Positions 45,530 through 56,094 of a stretch of DNA of 64,000 nt are shown here, one piece after another. The stretch's first letter is position 1. Each line of letters begins with the position of its first letter. The notes beneath the pieces were generated by a model. It worked only from the letters and a program-made list of their open reading frames with translations. It made no database searches and was not told where the DNA came from. The DNA comes from Xenoacremonium recifei (Eukaryota > Ascomycota > Sordariomycetes > Hypocreales > Nectriaceae), in contig WOFQ01000078.1 of assembly GCA_012184525.1 (NCBI GenBank), forward strand, positions 30,520 through 94,519. The letters are read 5' to 3'. A program made the position numbers and the translations under genes.

Positions 45530-47510
45530 CTATGACCGACCAGAGGTCCTTGTGGCTATCTTTAACACATTTACTGCCCAATGAAATACCGTATCATCTC
45601 TCCCGCTGTCTTGGATGAGCCCATGCAGATTCTCCATCAAGCCCAGTGTTTCTTCCACGTTATCTAACTGATGCGGGGACTCTATGATAGTGATGGCTGC
45701 ATTTGTACACATAAGGTGATGGAATGCGGGGATTGAGTTCCCACACGAACTTATCAACGGCACAAACAGCTCCATAATCTGCAGAGAATGATCTATGGCA
45801 AGCCGTATCAGCGTTTCCGGTGGAAAGTTCGTCGATTCAGCATCGGGGATCGTTTCTTCGTGATCGAGCGTGGCTTGGCTCGTCAGTAACTTTAGAAAGT
45901 AACGACAGATAACCAAAGAAACGCAAGAGTAGGAAAATAGTAGAGTCTGCGACTCGTCTGATTCTAATATGGGTTAGCAAGATCATCGTGATATAACAAA
46001 AGCTTATATCCTGCCCACCTAAAAGTTCTGCATGAATATTTTTCCAATGTTCCAATACCTCAAATGCATTATCGGCTGTCGTATTTTCATTTTGAGCAAG
46101 AAGCTCGTAAGCTGTGTTAAAAAGACGTGACTCTGCCATGATATCTTTGTCGTGGGAGTCCGCCGCTTCTGTACTAGTTTTCCTGAAACGTTCATGCAAC
46201 TGCTCTGCATCCATGACTGGCGCGTGGCCAGTACCGACCGAAAATCTATAGCATAGTTAGACTTTGTTAAAGAGAGGAAAAGGAGATGGACATCTAAAAT
46301 GGGAAAGAAAGGCAAGCCAAAGGATGTCGGAGGTCTTACTGTAGATGATTTAAACATAACATTTTCCAGACACGGATAGTTTGATGTTCAGCTGGGTCAA
46401 GTACGTTGGTTGAGGAGTCATCCACGTCCATGCTCAAAACACTATGAACAATGGCCATTCCACTCATCAACCAGCTATCAAAATATGTGTTATTCGATTG
46501 TGGTACTAAATTCCACGTGGAGAATATTAGAATAGCTTGGATGGATTCCAGTGGTAGGGGGGAATGTGGAATTGTCTTGATGAGCATCTCTTCTGCATGG
46601 GCGAAAAGGGCTGAATGAAGCTGAGATTTGCAGAGAGAGGGAACCGTGTGAAGGCCAAGCAGGAGACAAGAAGCAAACAGCAACGGTGAACTAAATCGGT
46701 AATCCAAAGGGTCAATGTCAAGACCGTAATGCCCTAGAAATGGGAGATCCCGGAATCTACGGCGTGTCAGCATCGGAACACTGGCGCGGGGGCGAATGAC
46801 GTACCCAGCTAGAAGAGTGCGACAGGCTTTGTCCGACACGATACCCAATGATACGCAGTCTGTGAACGGACTGAGAGAGAATCCGCCTGCTCTGATGCCT
46901 AAAATGTGTCGTTTCATGTCTCTAACAACAGTAATAGGAGCCGTCTGGACGAATTGTATCTTCGGCGTCGGTCTGGGAGACCTGGACACAGCATCATTTG
47001 ATCCGTACGTGCCCGGAGTCTGTGACTCCTGCGGGTTTCCCAACAGACCTCGGAGCTCAGTCAACGTAGTATCGAGGGCAGAAAGTCTAAGAATTTCCAC
47101 TCTTGAGCATGGGAAAACACTAAGTGCCGTGTGGGCGGAAGAAACACTTACTTCTCCTGAATTAAACTAGCCTTAGAACCAGGAGCCTCTTCATTGCGGG
47201 GGACAGTTCTTGGAGACAATCCACTTCGCAATCCTTCGTCCAAAGAGCATTCTATTCTACTTTTCAGTCAGCAGATCGCTCCTGTGGACCAAAAGGTGTA
47301 GTGCACATGCCTTAGCCTCTCGCAACGACTGCAGGGACCGTGGCCTGGTCGTTTCTCGCACCTTGTCCGGAGTCGTCGGCAGCTGGTACAAGACAGGATC
47401 TTGCGTTTCTTCATGCTTCTCCAGTCACCGTGCTGCCAACAGCAAAACGGGATTTGTGAGAGATTGGGAAGAGTCGCGCGACCCTCTTTTAAGCCACGGA
47501 GGAGACGCAT
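45530..47510 (-). CDS. Zn2Cys6 transcription factor with GC-AG intron
   Basis: The zinc cluster begins MKKRKILSCTSCRRLRTRCEKRPGHGPCSRCERLR; the likely ATG is at 47414, with an in-frame one at 47510. The sixth cysteine is supplied by the next exon (IECSLDEGLRSGLSP) only if the intron at 47257-47310 uses a GC donor (AAG|GCATGT) with a TAG acceptor and an internal CTGAC branch site; no GT donor gives the right phase. A second intron (GTAAGTG..CTCAAG, near 47090-47145) leads to VEILRLSALDTTLTELRGLLGN. The middle homology region has DPLDYRFSSPLLFASCLLLG and an AHAEEMLIKTIPHSPLPLESIQAILIFSTW block. The gene ends at 45530. It diverges from the 2OG oxygenase across about 200 bases containing two CCGTCGG elements, so regulation of that gene is plausible. 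Confidence 0.85.
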
Positions 47511-47715
47511 GAGTCGTGCACCGTCGGGTGAGAGTCAGAAAGCGGAGAAGAGCTAGACAGAAGCGACGCAGACCGTCGGAGATAACCCGTTTACGTCACA
47601 GTATTGTTTAAAGAAACACAGTTCGGGACGCAATGTCAGACATACAAAGTAGAGGGTGGACGAGAGTCATTTACCATAGTTGCGTCGCCGTTACAGGATA
47701 AGCGCAGGAGATAAC
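47511..47715. promoter_or_regulatory. Divergent regulator/oxygenase promoter with CCGTCGG pair
   Basis: Two copies of the everted element CCGTCGG (47521-47527 and 47573-47579), 52 bases apart, in a 205-base promoter shared by a Zn2Cys6 regulator and a 2OG oxygenase. CGG/CCG half-sites are the recognition units of this regulator class; binding is inferred. Confidence 0.4.
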
Positions 47716-48992
47716 ATGGCTACTACAACTGTTGAAGCACCGACGACTGAATTACGGCTTCGTCATGGCGGCGGTTATGCTGTTCACCGGATTTCTACAG
47801 CGCCGCCTAGGGAGTGCACCCCCGCAGAAATCCCAGTGATCGACATTCAGAACATTGATGGGAATTTAGCAGAGCGCAACGCCATCGCTGATAGGATCCG
47901 TGAGGCGGCCGAGTACTCAGGATTTTTCTACATCAAGAACCATGGTATCGACGAAGGCGTGATTAAGAAAGCGCACGATCAAGCTTTTGGGTAGGCATTG
48001 ACGAAGTCCACAAGGATCACCGCCTAACCCGAGCTAGGTTTTTCAAGCAACCAACCGCCCTGAAGGAGAGGGCGTCCAAGTTTCTATCAAAATCAGAAAG
48101 CCGGTTCAACGGATGGAGCGCCGGGAAAACTACGCTGCTCAACCCAAGCGAAGGACTTGGTGAAGACTCAACACCATGTCGCGCACTACGTGTTTGCTAA
48201 TACCCAGTAAACAGATACAAAAGAGAGCTTTGGATGGAGCTACTCGCCGGAGTATGATCCCTTGTACAATGGCGAACCACTCACTCCGGAGATGCAGGCG
48301 CGCAGTAATGACGAAGCGCATTTATGGACTGGGACAGCTCATCTGCCCGGTTTTAAGCAAGATACTCTGGCGTATTGGTCTTCATGTCTCACACTGGCGC
48401 GAAAGATGAATAGGATATTCGCTCTTTCTCTTTCGCTACCAGAGGACTATTTTGACAAAGTCACGACGTTCCCTGGAGCGGATGGCGTCTATAATTTTTA
48501 CCCTGCTGCTAATATGAAGAAGTCCACCGCGTCGGAGCTACCGGATGTTGGCTTGGGTTCCCATACGGACTTGCAGTGCTTCACTCTCTTATGGCAAGAT
48601 CAGCACGGAGGTCTGCAAATATTGAATCGGGACTCCGAGTGGGTTTGGGCGACGCCAATCGAGGGCACGATTGTGGTGAATATCGGAGACTTCCTGGCCA
48701 TGCTCACCAATGATAAATTCAGAAGCACTATTCACAGAGCGTTCAACCGCGGATTTGTTGACGAAGATAGAATCAGCATGCCTTTCTTCTTTGGTGAGCT
48801 GTGATGGGACATGGACCAAGGTGGAAGAAACTAATATAGTCAGGCTTCAACTTCGACGAGCAATGCAGTGTCCTGCCTAGTTGTATAGACGCCGAACACC
48901 CAGCGAAATATAAACCCATCTCCTGTGGACAGGTACCTCGCCATTCTAAAGGAAATGAAGATATGGCTGACTTCGGTAGTGGCGAGCTTTGA
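47716..48992 (+). CDS. 2-oxoglutarate/Fe(II) oxygenase (isopenicillin N synthase-like)
   Basis: The second non-haem dioxygenase in the window. The ATG at 47716; DIOX_N with AEIPVIDIQNIDG and EAAEYSGFFYIKNHGIDEG (residues about 40-88). Introns at about 47993-48037 and 48160-48213 lead to FFKQPTALKERASKFL and to KESFGWSYSPEYDPLYNGE. The iron ligands are HTD in LGSHTDLQCFTLLWQD and His in FRSTIHRAFNR; RIS in EDRISMPFFFG is the 2OG-binding RxS. A last intron (48798-48842) joins FFFG to FNFDEQCSVLPSCIDAEHPAKYKPISCGQ. The tail after GQ is unusual and may be mis-phased; I end at the first in-frame stop at 48992. It is about the same size as the 27.9-29.2 kb homologue but too divergent to be a recent duplicate. 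Confidence 0.9.
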
Positions 48993-49244
48993 GGTTTGAA
49001 CAATCTGTGCGCGATGCAATGGAATCAGCGAAAACGGAATCAGCTTGATCAGACACCGGAGGATGTAAGCAATTAGAGAAAATTGACCTATGCTGTACAT
49101 GAGACCTTAAAACTATACACCCTGAAGCCTCCCTATTTCATAATCAAACCGTAGCAATTTCTCCATGTGGCTATGCTCCGTGAGAATACCCAAGGTTCGG
49201 CGACCTGTAGACTTGAGCTTTGTCTTCTATCGGCCCATATAGTA

Positions 49245-50708
49245 TCAATTTCGAGTTATGTCAAATTTCTCCCTCAGTGTTTCTGCTATTCTCCGAACTC
49301 CTTCGATGAGCTGTTCTTCCTCTTCCCAAGCCCAGCACAACCTGGCTCCCCTCTTGAGTAGGTCTGAGGATGTTTCACTCCCTTTGACAGCCATTGAACC
49401 TGCTGACAAGAATTGCAAGTTATAATCTTTCATTGCAATTTTAGCCACCTCATCGGCAGATACTCCGTTGGGGAACAAGATATACAGAAAGAACCCTCCA
49501 GCGAGCTCTTCGGTCTGGCTATCTCCCCGCTGAGATGAGTAGCCCGTGTCAATTTGCACTCCGAATGGACCCAGATACTCTGATATTGCTTTCCGAAGAA
49601 CATCAGAGCGTTTGCGGTAAGTTGGGACGAGAACATCTCGAATGTGAGCTTCAAGAGCGCCAGTTCGAAGTACATGTTCGATCAGGGTAGAAGAGAAATG
49701 TCCCGGGCAGCCACCGGATAACGAAGGTCCTCTACAGATTTATTAGTATATATTACGCAAAGGAAAGCTACATTTCACTTACACTTTACTTAATCTCGAG
49801 ATGAACGCTGGTGTGGCCTCAACCCATCCACATCTCAAGCCGGGACCCATGACCTTCGAGAAAGAGCCATTGCTAACTGAGTTTCCCCATTCTAGATCAC
49901 CTCCGGATAGCGCGCAGTCAACATCAACAATCCTTGGAGGGAGTGTTGGCGTTGACGGCAGTTTGCCATTCGAGGCACTTCCATTCGCGGCGGCGCCTTC
50001 AGACGGAGCAGCCCAGGACAAGAAATCGTAGCAATCGTCGGTAATAATGAGGGCATTCGTTTCTCTAGCAAGCCGCACCAAAGCTTGTCTTCGTTCTAGC
50101 GAGTATGTCTTGCCACTGGGATTGCTGAATGTCGGAACGAGATAAATCACATGGCGGTAGAGTCGGGGATACCCAGCGGGACTTTTGAAGCCTCGAGCAG
50201 AATCGGGTTCTGCACGATCGACTGCCAATATTCTCTCACGCAGCAACTCTACATCCAGACCCGTGTCTCCTTCAGGGAAACCCACTAAACGACCTTGAAA
50301 TCCTGCGTCCTCGAATGTGGTGCAAGCTAGGAAATAGGTCGGCTCTACCATCCATACACGGCGAGTGTAGACTGGATCTGTGAAGGCTGCCATGATGTCG
50401 GCCAGATTCCCTGAAGCGCCCGTTGTGACACTGAGTCTCTCCGGAGACGTAGGACTTGGCATCTTGTTTTCTGGGTCTTGTTCCGATGGGGAAAACCCGT
50501 AGAGTCGAGAAAGCCAAGCTGAACATGCTTCTCGAAGGGCAGAGGAACCTTTGCTCGGGCCATAGAGTAGTGCGTTTCCGGCGCGTTCAGGGTCGGAGAG
50601 AACGCTGTCGGCAGCAATTTGGACAGCCTTGTTTGGAAGCAGGTGCTTCGACGGCCATCCTCGCTGTAAATTGATGAATGGCTGGGGGAGCGCTGGGGCT
50701 TCTGCCAT
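49245..50708 (-). CDS. PLP aminotransferase, class I/II (2-aminoadipate/MocR-like branch)
   Basis: A fold-type I aminotransferase without the GntR DNA-binding domain. The ATG at 50708 (MAEAPALPQPFINLQRGWPSKHLLP); an in-frame GTG lies further upstream. Conserved elements are LLYGPSKGSSALREACSAWLSRLYGF, SVTTGASGNLADIMAAFTDP (phosphate-binding glycine region), IYLVPTFSNPSGKTYSLERRQALV (NPSG) and ALIITDDCYDFLSW (PLP Asp/Tyr). SNGSFSKVMGPGLRCGW carries the Schiff-base Lys and the Arg that anchors the carboxylate. One intron at about 49735-49790 leads to the C-terminal domain (GALEAHIRDVLVPTYRKRSDVLRKAI), ending DITRN at 49245. All key residues are present. It diverges from the isocitrate-lyase homologue across a promoter with two inverted repeats. 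Its amino donor and acceptor are unknown. Confidence 0.92.
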
Positions 50709-51323
50709 TTTGAGACTTTGTTCGACTCTAATCGTGTCCTTCACTTCAAAGCAGATCTCTTAAACCCAAACAAGACCCGCGAATAGGAGAAATACACGAT
50801 TGTTATTTAGTTTGCGAAATAAAAGTGTTAAAATGCAAACTGTAGAGTATGCCATGGCTATATTTGAGATCTTCGCCTTCGTCCCACAATAGCGGCAACA
50901 CAGTAGCCAACTAGACCTCAATAGCGAGTCTCAAACAGCGCTGTCGCGGGGAGGCGGACATCTAAAGTCCGTCGCAGTTTTAAAGTCCTAGATCCGACTT
51001 GTCGGATATCTAAACACCGATTTCTACGCCAAGGAATCCCCACACCATATCCTTCGACGGCAGGATCAGTGCCATGGTTGCATGGGTGTCTATCAATGAG
51101 ACCGTATTATCTTATGATTCGGAGGCACTGGGATTTCCCCTGGGCTTTGGAATGGATGCTACCGGGGTGTTCGGATTTGAGCTCCGAATGCTCCATCGCT
51201 CCAGGAACCATTTTATCTCTTGGCCAAAGATCTTGGTGTCTTGTTCCAGTATCTTGTTTCTCTTGTCATCTGGGCTTAAGCTGTATCTAGTCTCTTGGGT
51301 AGCTTGTTGGAGCAAATAACATC
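50709..51323. promoter_or_regulatory. Divergent aminotransferase/ICL-like promoter with two inverted repeats
   Basis: Inverted repeats lie within 55 bases: CGGAC (50955-50959), seven bases, GTCCG (50967-50971), which is a CGG-N11-CCG arrangement; and the perfect palindrome ATCCGAC TT GTCGGAT at 50992-51007 (CCG-N6-CGG). These are classic spacings for dimeric Zn2Cys6 factors. The open frames at 51069-51319 show no family. Confidence 0.5.
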
Positions 51324-53248
51324 ATGCCTAAGACAACATTGTCTATAGCTGCCGAACAGGCGGCCTTCGACGAGGAGGTCGCCCAGATCAAGGAATGGTG
51401 GAGTTCAACCCCAAAGCAACGGCTGTTGAAGCGGTACAACTCAATTGATCTTGCTTCATGTTTTAGCATCTGACAGACTTGATAGGCCGTACCCGGCTGA
51501 GCGTGTTGCGGCACTGCGAGGCTACATGAAGCAAAAATACCTGTCAAGCGAAATGGCACTCAAGTTATGGGATCAAATGGAGGAGCACCAGAAAAACGGC
51601 ACTGCCGAGTTAACTTTTGGGTGCACTGACCCTCTGCAGGCCGGCGCAATGGCGAAGCATCAACAGGTACTAGGGGATTCCCCTGCCAGACCAAATCCCT
51701 AGCCATTCACTAACAGAACATATAGACCATTTACGTTTCTGGCGGGCTTTGTGCATACTCGCGAGTTGCCCACCCTGGAATGGACCATGCTGATTATCCA
51801 TGGGACACGCTTCCGGGAGTGGTCCGCAACATCTTCCGATCACAGCAATGGCAGGATCAGCGGCAGAAGCAGTTTCGATTCCTCTACCCTCAGGACGAAC
51901 GGGAGGGATTGGAGCACTGGGATTTCCTCACCCCCATTGTGGCTGATGGCGACATGGGCTTCGGCGGTCTCACCCATACGATGAAGATGACGGGTGCTTT
52001 CGTCGAAGCCGGTGTTGCCATGTTCCATCTCGATGACTTGGCTATTGGTATGATGGAGTAGCCGTGTTCTGAATCTGCAATTGGCTAACACACTTCAAGG
52101 AGCTAAGAAATTCACCATTGGCGAAGGGCGAACTGTCATCCCAACTAGCGAATACCTATCCCGATTGACAGCTGCGAGACTGCAGATCGACATCATGGGC
52201 GCTGAGACGGTAAAGGGGCAATTATCATACTCTAATGATTGAGAGGCTAATTAAAGGCTGCTAGATGCTGATGTGCCGGTGCGACACCGATCACGCGCAG
52301 TTCATTACCTCTGTCATTGATCCTCGAGACCACGCCTACGTCCTGGGCGCTACTAAGCCCGTCCGACCGCTCACCTCCGTCCTTGGTGATGCTCTCAAGA
52401 ATGGAACCGATTACCTCAAGGCACAAAAGGAGTGGATCGCTTCGGCCGAACTCAAGACCTTCGACGATGCTGTGGCCGCTCATGCAGCGTCTGAGCCTGA
52501 CATGGTCGCAGCCTACCAAAACGATATCCAGAAAGCATCCTCTGTGTTGTCCTTGACCGACCGTCGAGCACTGGCTGCCAAGCACCTCTCCGAAGAGCTC
52601 TACTCCACATTGTTCTTCGACTGGGACATCGCCCGAACGTCAGAGGGATCATATCGCTTTGCCCCGACAGTTGAAGCTGTCATCTCCCGAGCTCTTCTTG
52701 CTGCTAAGCTGGGTGAAGTGACCTGGGCACGAATGGACTTCCCCGACCCGAAGGATATTGACAGATTCCATACTGCTGTTCGCGAAGTCATTCCCGACCG
52801 CAAGTTCGGCTTCGGATACACTGGTGGCTACGATTGGGTGAAGGCAGGCTTTAGCCCTGAGGAAGTCAAGGAATTCCCCTGGGACTGTGCCAAGAAGTAT
52901 GGAATGGTGTGGCAAGTGCAACCGATTTGGGCTTTGCAAGGCCAGAGGCGAGCGGTGGAGGACTTCTCATATGATTGGCAACACGGCGGGATCGCTCAAT
53001 ACGTGAACACCGTCCAGTCAAGAGAATTGGGAATCGTCTATCCTGATATAGTAGCGAGGGAGTTTGCGGCCAAGGAAGAGGGTATGAGCCCTGAAGAGCG
53101 AAGTGGATATGCTAGATTCAAGTTCTCGGGTGCCTATCTCGCTGATGCATTGCTGGAGACCGCCACCATGGGCGCAGAAGGAGAACAGAAGGATTTAGCG
53201 TTGGGTGAAGGGATTGTCAAAGGCCCCAAGGTGGGAAGATTTGGTTAG
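51324..53248 (+). CDS. Isocitrate lyase-superfamily protein with rewritten active site
   Basis: A full-length homologue of eukaryotic isocitrate/methylisocitrate lyase, five exons joined by introns near 51436-51482, 51668-51724, 52050-52098 and 52210-52264. Framework blocks match ICL: AEQAAFDEEVAQIKEWW, PYPAERVAALRG, VADGDMGFGGLTHTMKMTGAFVEAGVAMFHLDD, VIPTSEYLSRLTAARLQIDIMGAE, ITSVIDPRDHAYVLGATKP and LFFDWDIARTSEGSYRF. The catalytic signatures are gone: KKCGH is KKFTIGEG (no active-site Cys), YVSGWQCSS is YVSGGLCAYS, HxEDQ is HLDDL, ARTDSE is CRCDTD, and NLSPSFNW is GYTGGYDW. The metal-binding DxDxGxGG is retained. There is no C-terminal peroxisomal SKL-like tripeptide. It is therefore unlikely to be glyoxylate-cycle ICL; a different C-C or C-X lyase reaction is inferred. 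It diverges from an aminotransferase. Confidence 0.93.
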
Positions 53249-53769
53249 AGAAGAAAGTAGAACAACGGGGACCTTGAATTTGAAATCATTTTCGCATCTT
53301 TGTCAAACGTGGGACTGTTGTCTAGGGACATGGGGCTATTTGGAGCTTAACTTGCTGCTGTGGCTGAAAGAAATACTGCAAATCGGGAGACAAACTCAGA
53401 GCTGGATGCTTTCCACCAACATGAGAGTGGAATAGTCTCTACTCTGCGACCTCATATGCTGTTTCGTATGTTCATTCAATATTAACTACGAAATCTAGTA
53501 ACAGAATGGTATTGATACTTCAATAAGAATTGGACACAAAATGTTGGCTGGAATTGATATAAGATTGGGACGAGAAGTTCTCTTTAGAGCTTCCTCTTTG
53601 TTTATATCCCTTAGCTATGTAAAAGAACAAGAGTTTGGCCACAGAACAGCCCCAAGTAACTTTCAAAAGGCAATTACTTGATAACAACAAAATTGCAGAT
53701 AGCCTCCAACCGCAGAGAGCTTATGGAGAACACGGCCGACTTCTGAGTCTACCAGACATACCGGAAGTG
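53249..53769. other. Convergent 3' spacer
   Basis: A 521-base spacer between the ICL-like gene and the MFS stop codons. No gene or repeat was seen. Confidence 0.6.
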
Positions 53770-55595
53770 CTAAGAGATACGGATTAGCGCAAGAAATGAA
53801 AGTAGAGGAGCCGTTGATCGTACCAAGTTCTTTTTATCGGTAAGATCCTTGAAATCTGTGTCATGATGGACTGTCTCGTTTGCCATGGAGTCGCGCGCAT
53901 CGCGACGTCTGTTCTCGAACCAGCACGAAAACATGTAGACGCCCATCGTGATCAGCGATAGGATGTAGGAACCCAGGATGGCACCCATACCAAGGGGATA
54001 TAGGGGTGCTTGGTTGGTCTTGAAGAACTGAGGCGAGATGATGTTGGAGGCACAGTACGACATAAACATCATCGCATTAACAGTAATCTTCTTGGTGTGG
54101 CCCTAAGAGAGAAGATTTGTTAGATGGGAAATCACAGAGGCTAGCAAAGACGCAAGAATGTGAGGATCAAAGACTTACTGCTGTGTTAGCACCCACAAGA
54201 CTTAGCGCCACAATGTATGGACCCAAGTAGAAGAAAGACATATACAGAGCTGCAAGCCGGCTGTGGAATGCATCGGTCGGTAATGTGTAGAGGAAGACAG
54301 CAGCAATGATGCCGACTATGACGCCGAAAGCAATGAAAGCTCCTCGGAAGTGGTACTTTGGATAGTACTTGATGGCCAAAAAGACACCCCCGTTACAGAT
54401 GTAGCTGGAGCAGGTTTGTACAACACCATTGGGGATAGTCAAGAGGGCAGAGCGCTGTGAGCTGTAGCCCAACCCCTTGATGATCAGCGGCGAGAAGTTG
54501 GTAAGACCGCCGTTCGGGATGCTGATAAAGATATTGAAAAAGAAGAGGAGCCAGACTCGAATGTCCGTGAGAGCTTCGAAGAATTGTTCCTTCTTGAAAG
54601 TCTTGTTTTCGATACCTGTTATCTGGTTAGACATTGCATTCTGGGCCGACAAAGGCAGAAATTGATTGAGACTTGCCAGTTTGGTTAACTCGAACACGAT
54701 CAATGGCGATTGCCTTTTCTCTCTCGGTAAGGAACTTTGCCTTGACAGGGTTGTCGGGGAGGACCAGGCCAACGATGACTCCATAAGCGACTGTCATCGA
54801 CCCGGTGATCCAGAACATGCTCTGCCAGACGAAAAAGTGACCATGGGGGTTGATAAATCCAATGGCATAGGCAATGGGCCCAGAAATACAGGTAGAGAAT
54901 CCAGTGTACATGAGCCCATACCGCAATGCTTGTTCCCTACGAGAAATAGTTAGAGAGGGATGGATCGATGGTTACTTTGTCAGGCAGGTCACTTACGGTC
55001 GGGTGTACCACATAGACATGATCAACATGTTGCCGGGAAGAACAGGTGCTTCCAGCAGACCGAGCAAGAATCGACAAGCCATCAATTGGGAGAAGGTCTT
55101 GACGAAGCCGGACCCAATCAAGAGCAATCCCCACAGAACCAATGCACCTGACATTATTTTTGCAATGGGAAGCTTCTGTAGGATAGATCCAGAGGGGAAA
55201 CTCCAAACCAGGTAACCGAACTGGAACAGAGATCAGTGGATTGTACAATATGTGCAAACATGTATACGCACATAGAAGATGCTGCCAATCCAAGAGTACT
55301 GGGTGCCGTGCAGGTGCAGATCGGTCTGGAGACCGTAGAGGGCGGCATGGCTGTGGCTGACTTTATCCATAGCAGGTATAACGACATTGAAGAAGAGGAT
55401 GGGCATTAGCCGGAAATCGAGCTTCCAGCGAAGCCTGCGAGCCTCTTTCTCATCGTAGCCATCGCCACCTGAGAAGACATGAGCGAGTCCAGCAGCAACA
55501 TCAACTTCAGAGTTGCTATCGACTAGGACGGATTTGCCATGCGCGATTGACTCAGCGGGCGCTTCCGCCGACACGGTAGGTTCGCATTTGTCCAT
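53770..55595 (-). CDS. MFS allantoate/vitamin permease type (Dal5-like)
   Basis: An anion:cation symporter-family MFS permease. The ATG at 55595 starts a polar N terminus with EKEARRLRWKLDFRLMPILFFNVVIPAMDKVSHSHAALYGLQTDLHLHGTQYSWIGSIFY, the family's TM1 block. Next come YLVWSFPSGSILQKLPIAKI and RFLLGLLEAPVLPGNMLIMSMWYTR near 55010-55200, spliced to QALRYGLMYTGFSTCISGPIAYAIGF, then LVLPDNPVKAKFLTEREKAIAIDRVRVNQTG. Near 54480 lies GLTNFSPLIIKGLGYSSQRSALLTIPNG. The C-terminal exon ends FLALIRIS at 53770. Introns are near 55215-55275, 54935-54990, 54610-54680 and 54070-54175. It diverges from the Zn2Cys6 gene at 56095; uptake of the cluster's carboxylate or ureide substrate is a reasonable guess. 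Confidence 0.92.
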
Positions 55596-56094
55596 GGCAG
55601 CGGCTGTCTCGGGGAAAGTGAGGCCTGGCTATGAGCACTCGGCTGTTGATGCAACCATCGCTAAGGTCTTATACCAGGTTGCAGTCTCCCCAACAGGTTC
55701 CCCCTCCTTGGTGGCGTCGGCGTCGGACTTTGACAATGCGCTGATCTGAGCTAAGGAGATAGGGGTGGACACAAACGTCCATGAACTGGCGATAGGAGTG
55801 TGGGGTAATTCAGCTCCCGCCAATACGAACACGTCTAGGTATCTGCTTTCTTTGGTCTAATCAGGGTGCGGATAACGGAGTCTTAAATCCCTTAGATATC
55901 TGCCCCGTGGAGAACCAACCTCACCTATCCCTTCCCCGGTTTTCCGAGTGTGCCTGACTCGATCCTCCTGACCTCCTCCCTGTAACATTGACAGGACACG
56001 GCGAAGCCTTGGAGGTGCGCGGACTCCATCGGAGAAGTTCGTCCGATAATACAAGCTGACTCCCAGCCAACACAGCTGTCAACAAACTACTGTC
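55596..56094. promoter_or_regulatory. Divergent MFS/regulator promoter with inverted repeat
   Basis: A perfect inverted repeat ATCGGA (56028-56033), eight bases, TCCGAT (56042-56047), a CGG-N10-CCG arrangement, lies 48 bases upstream of the regulator's ATG. Its half-sites resemble those in the aminotransferase/ICL-like promoter (CGGAC/GTCCG). Autoregulation by the Zn2Cys6 protein is inferred. Confidence 0.45.

Noticed and set aside
27873..48992. The two 2OG/Fe(II) oxygenases as a recent duplication.
   Set aside because: They share only family motifs, and intron positions and loops differ.
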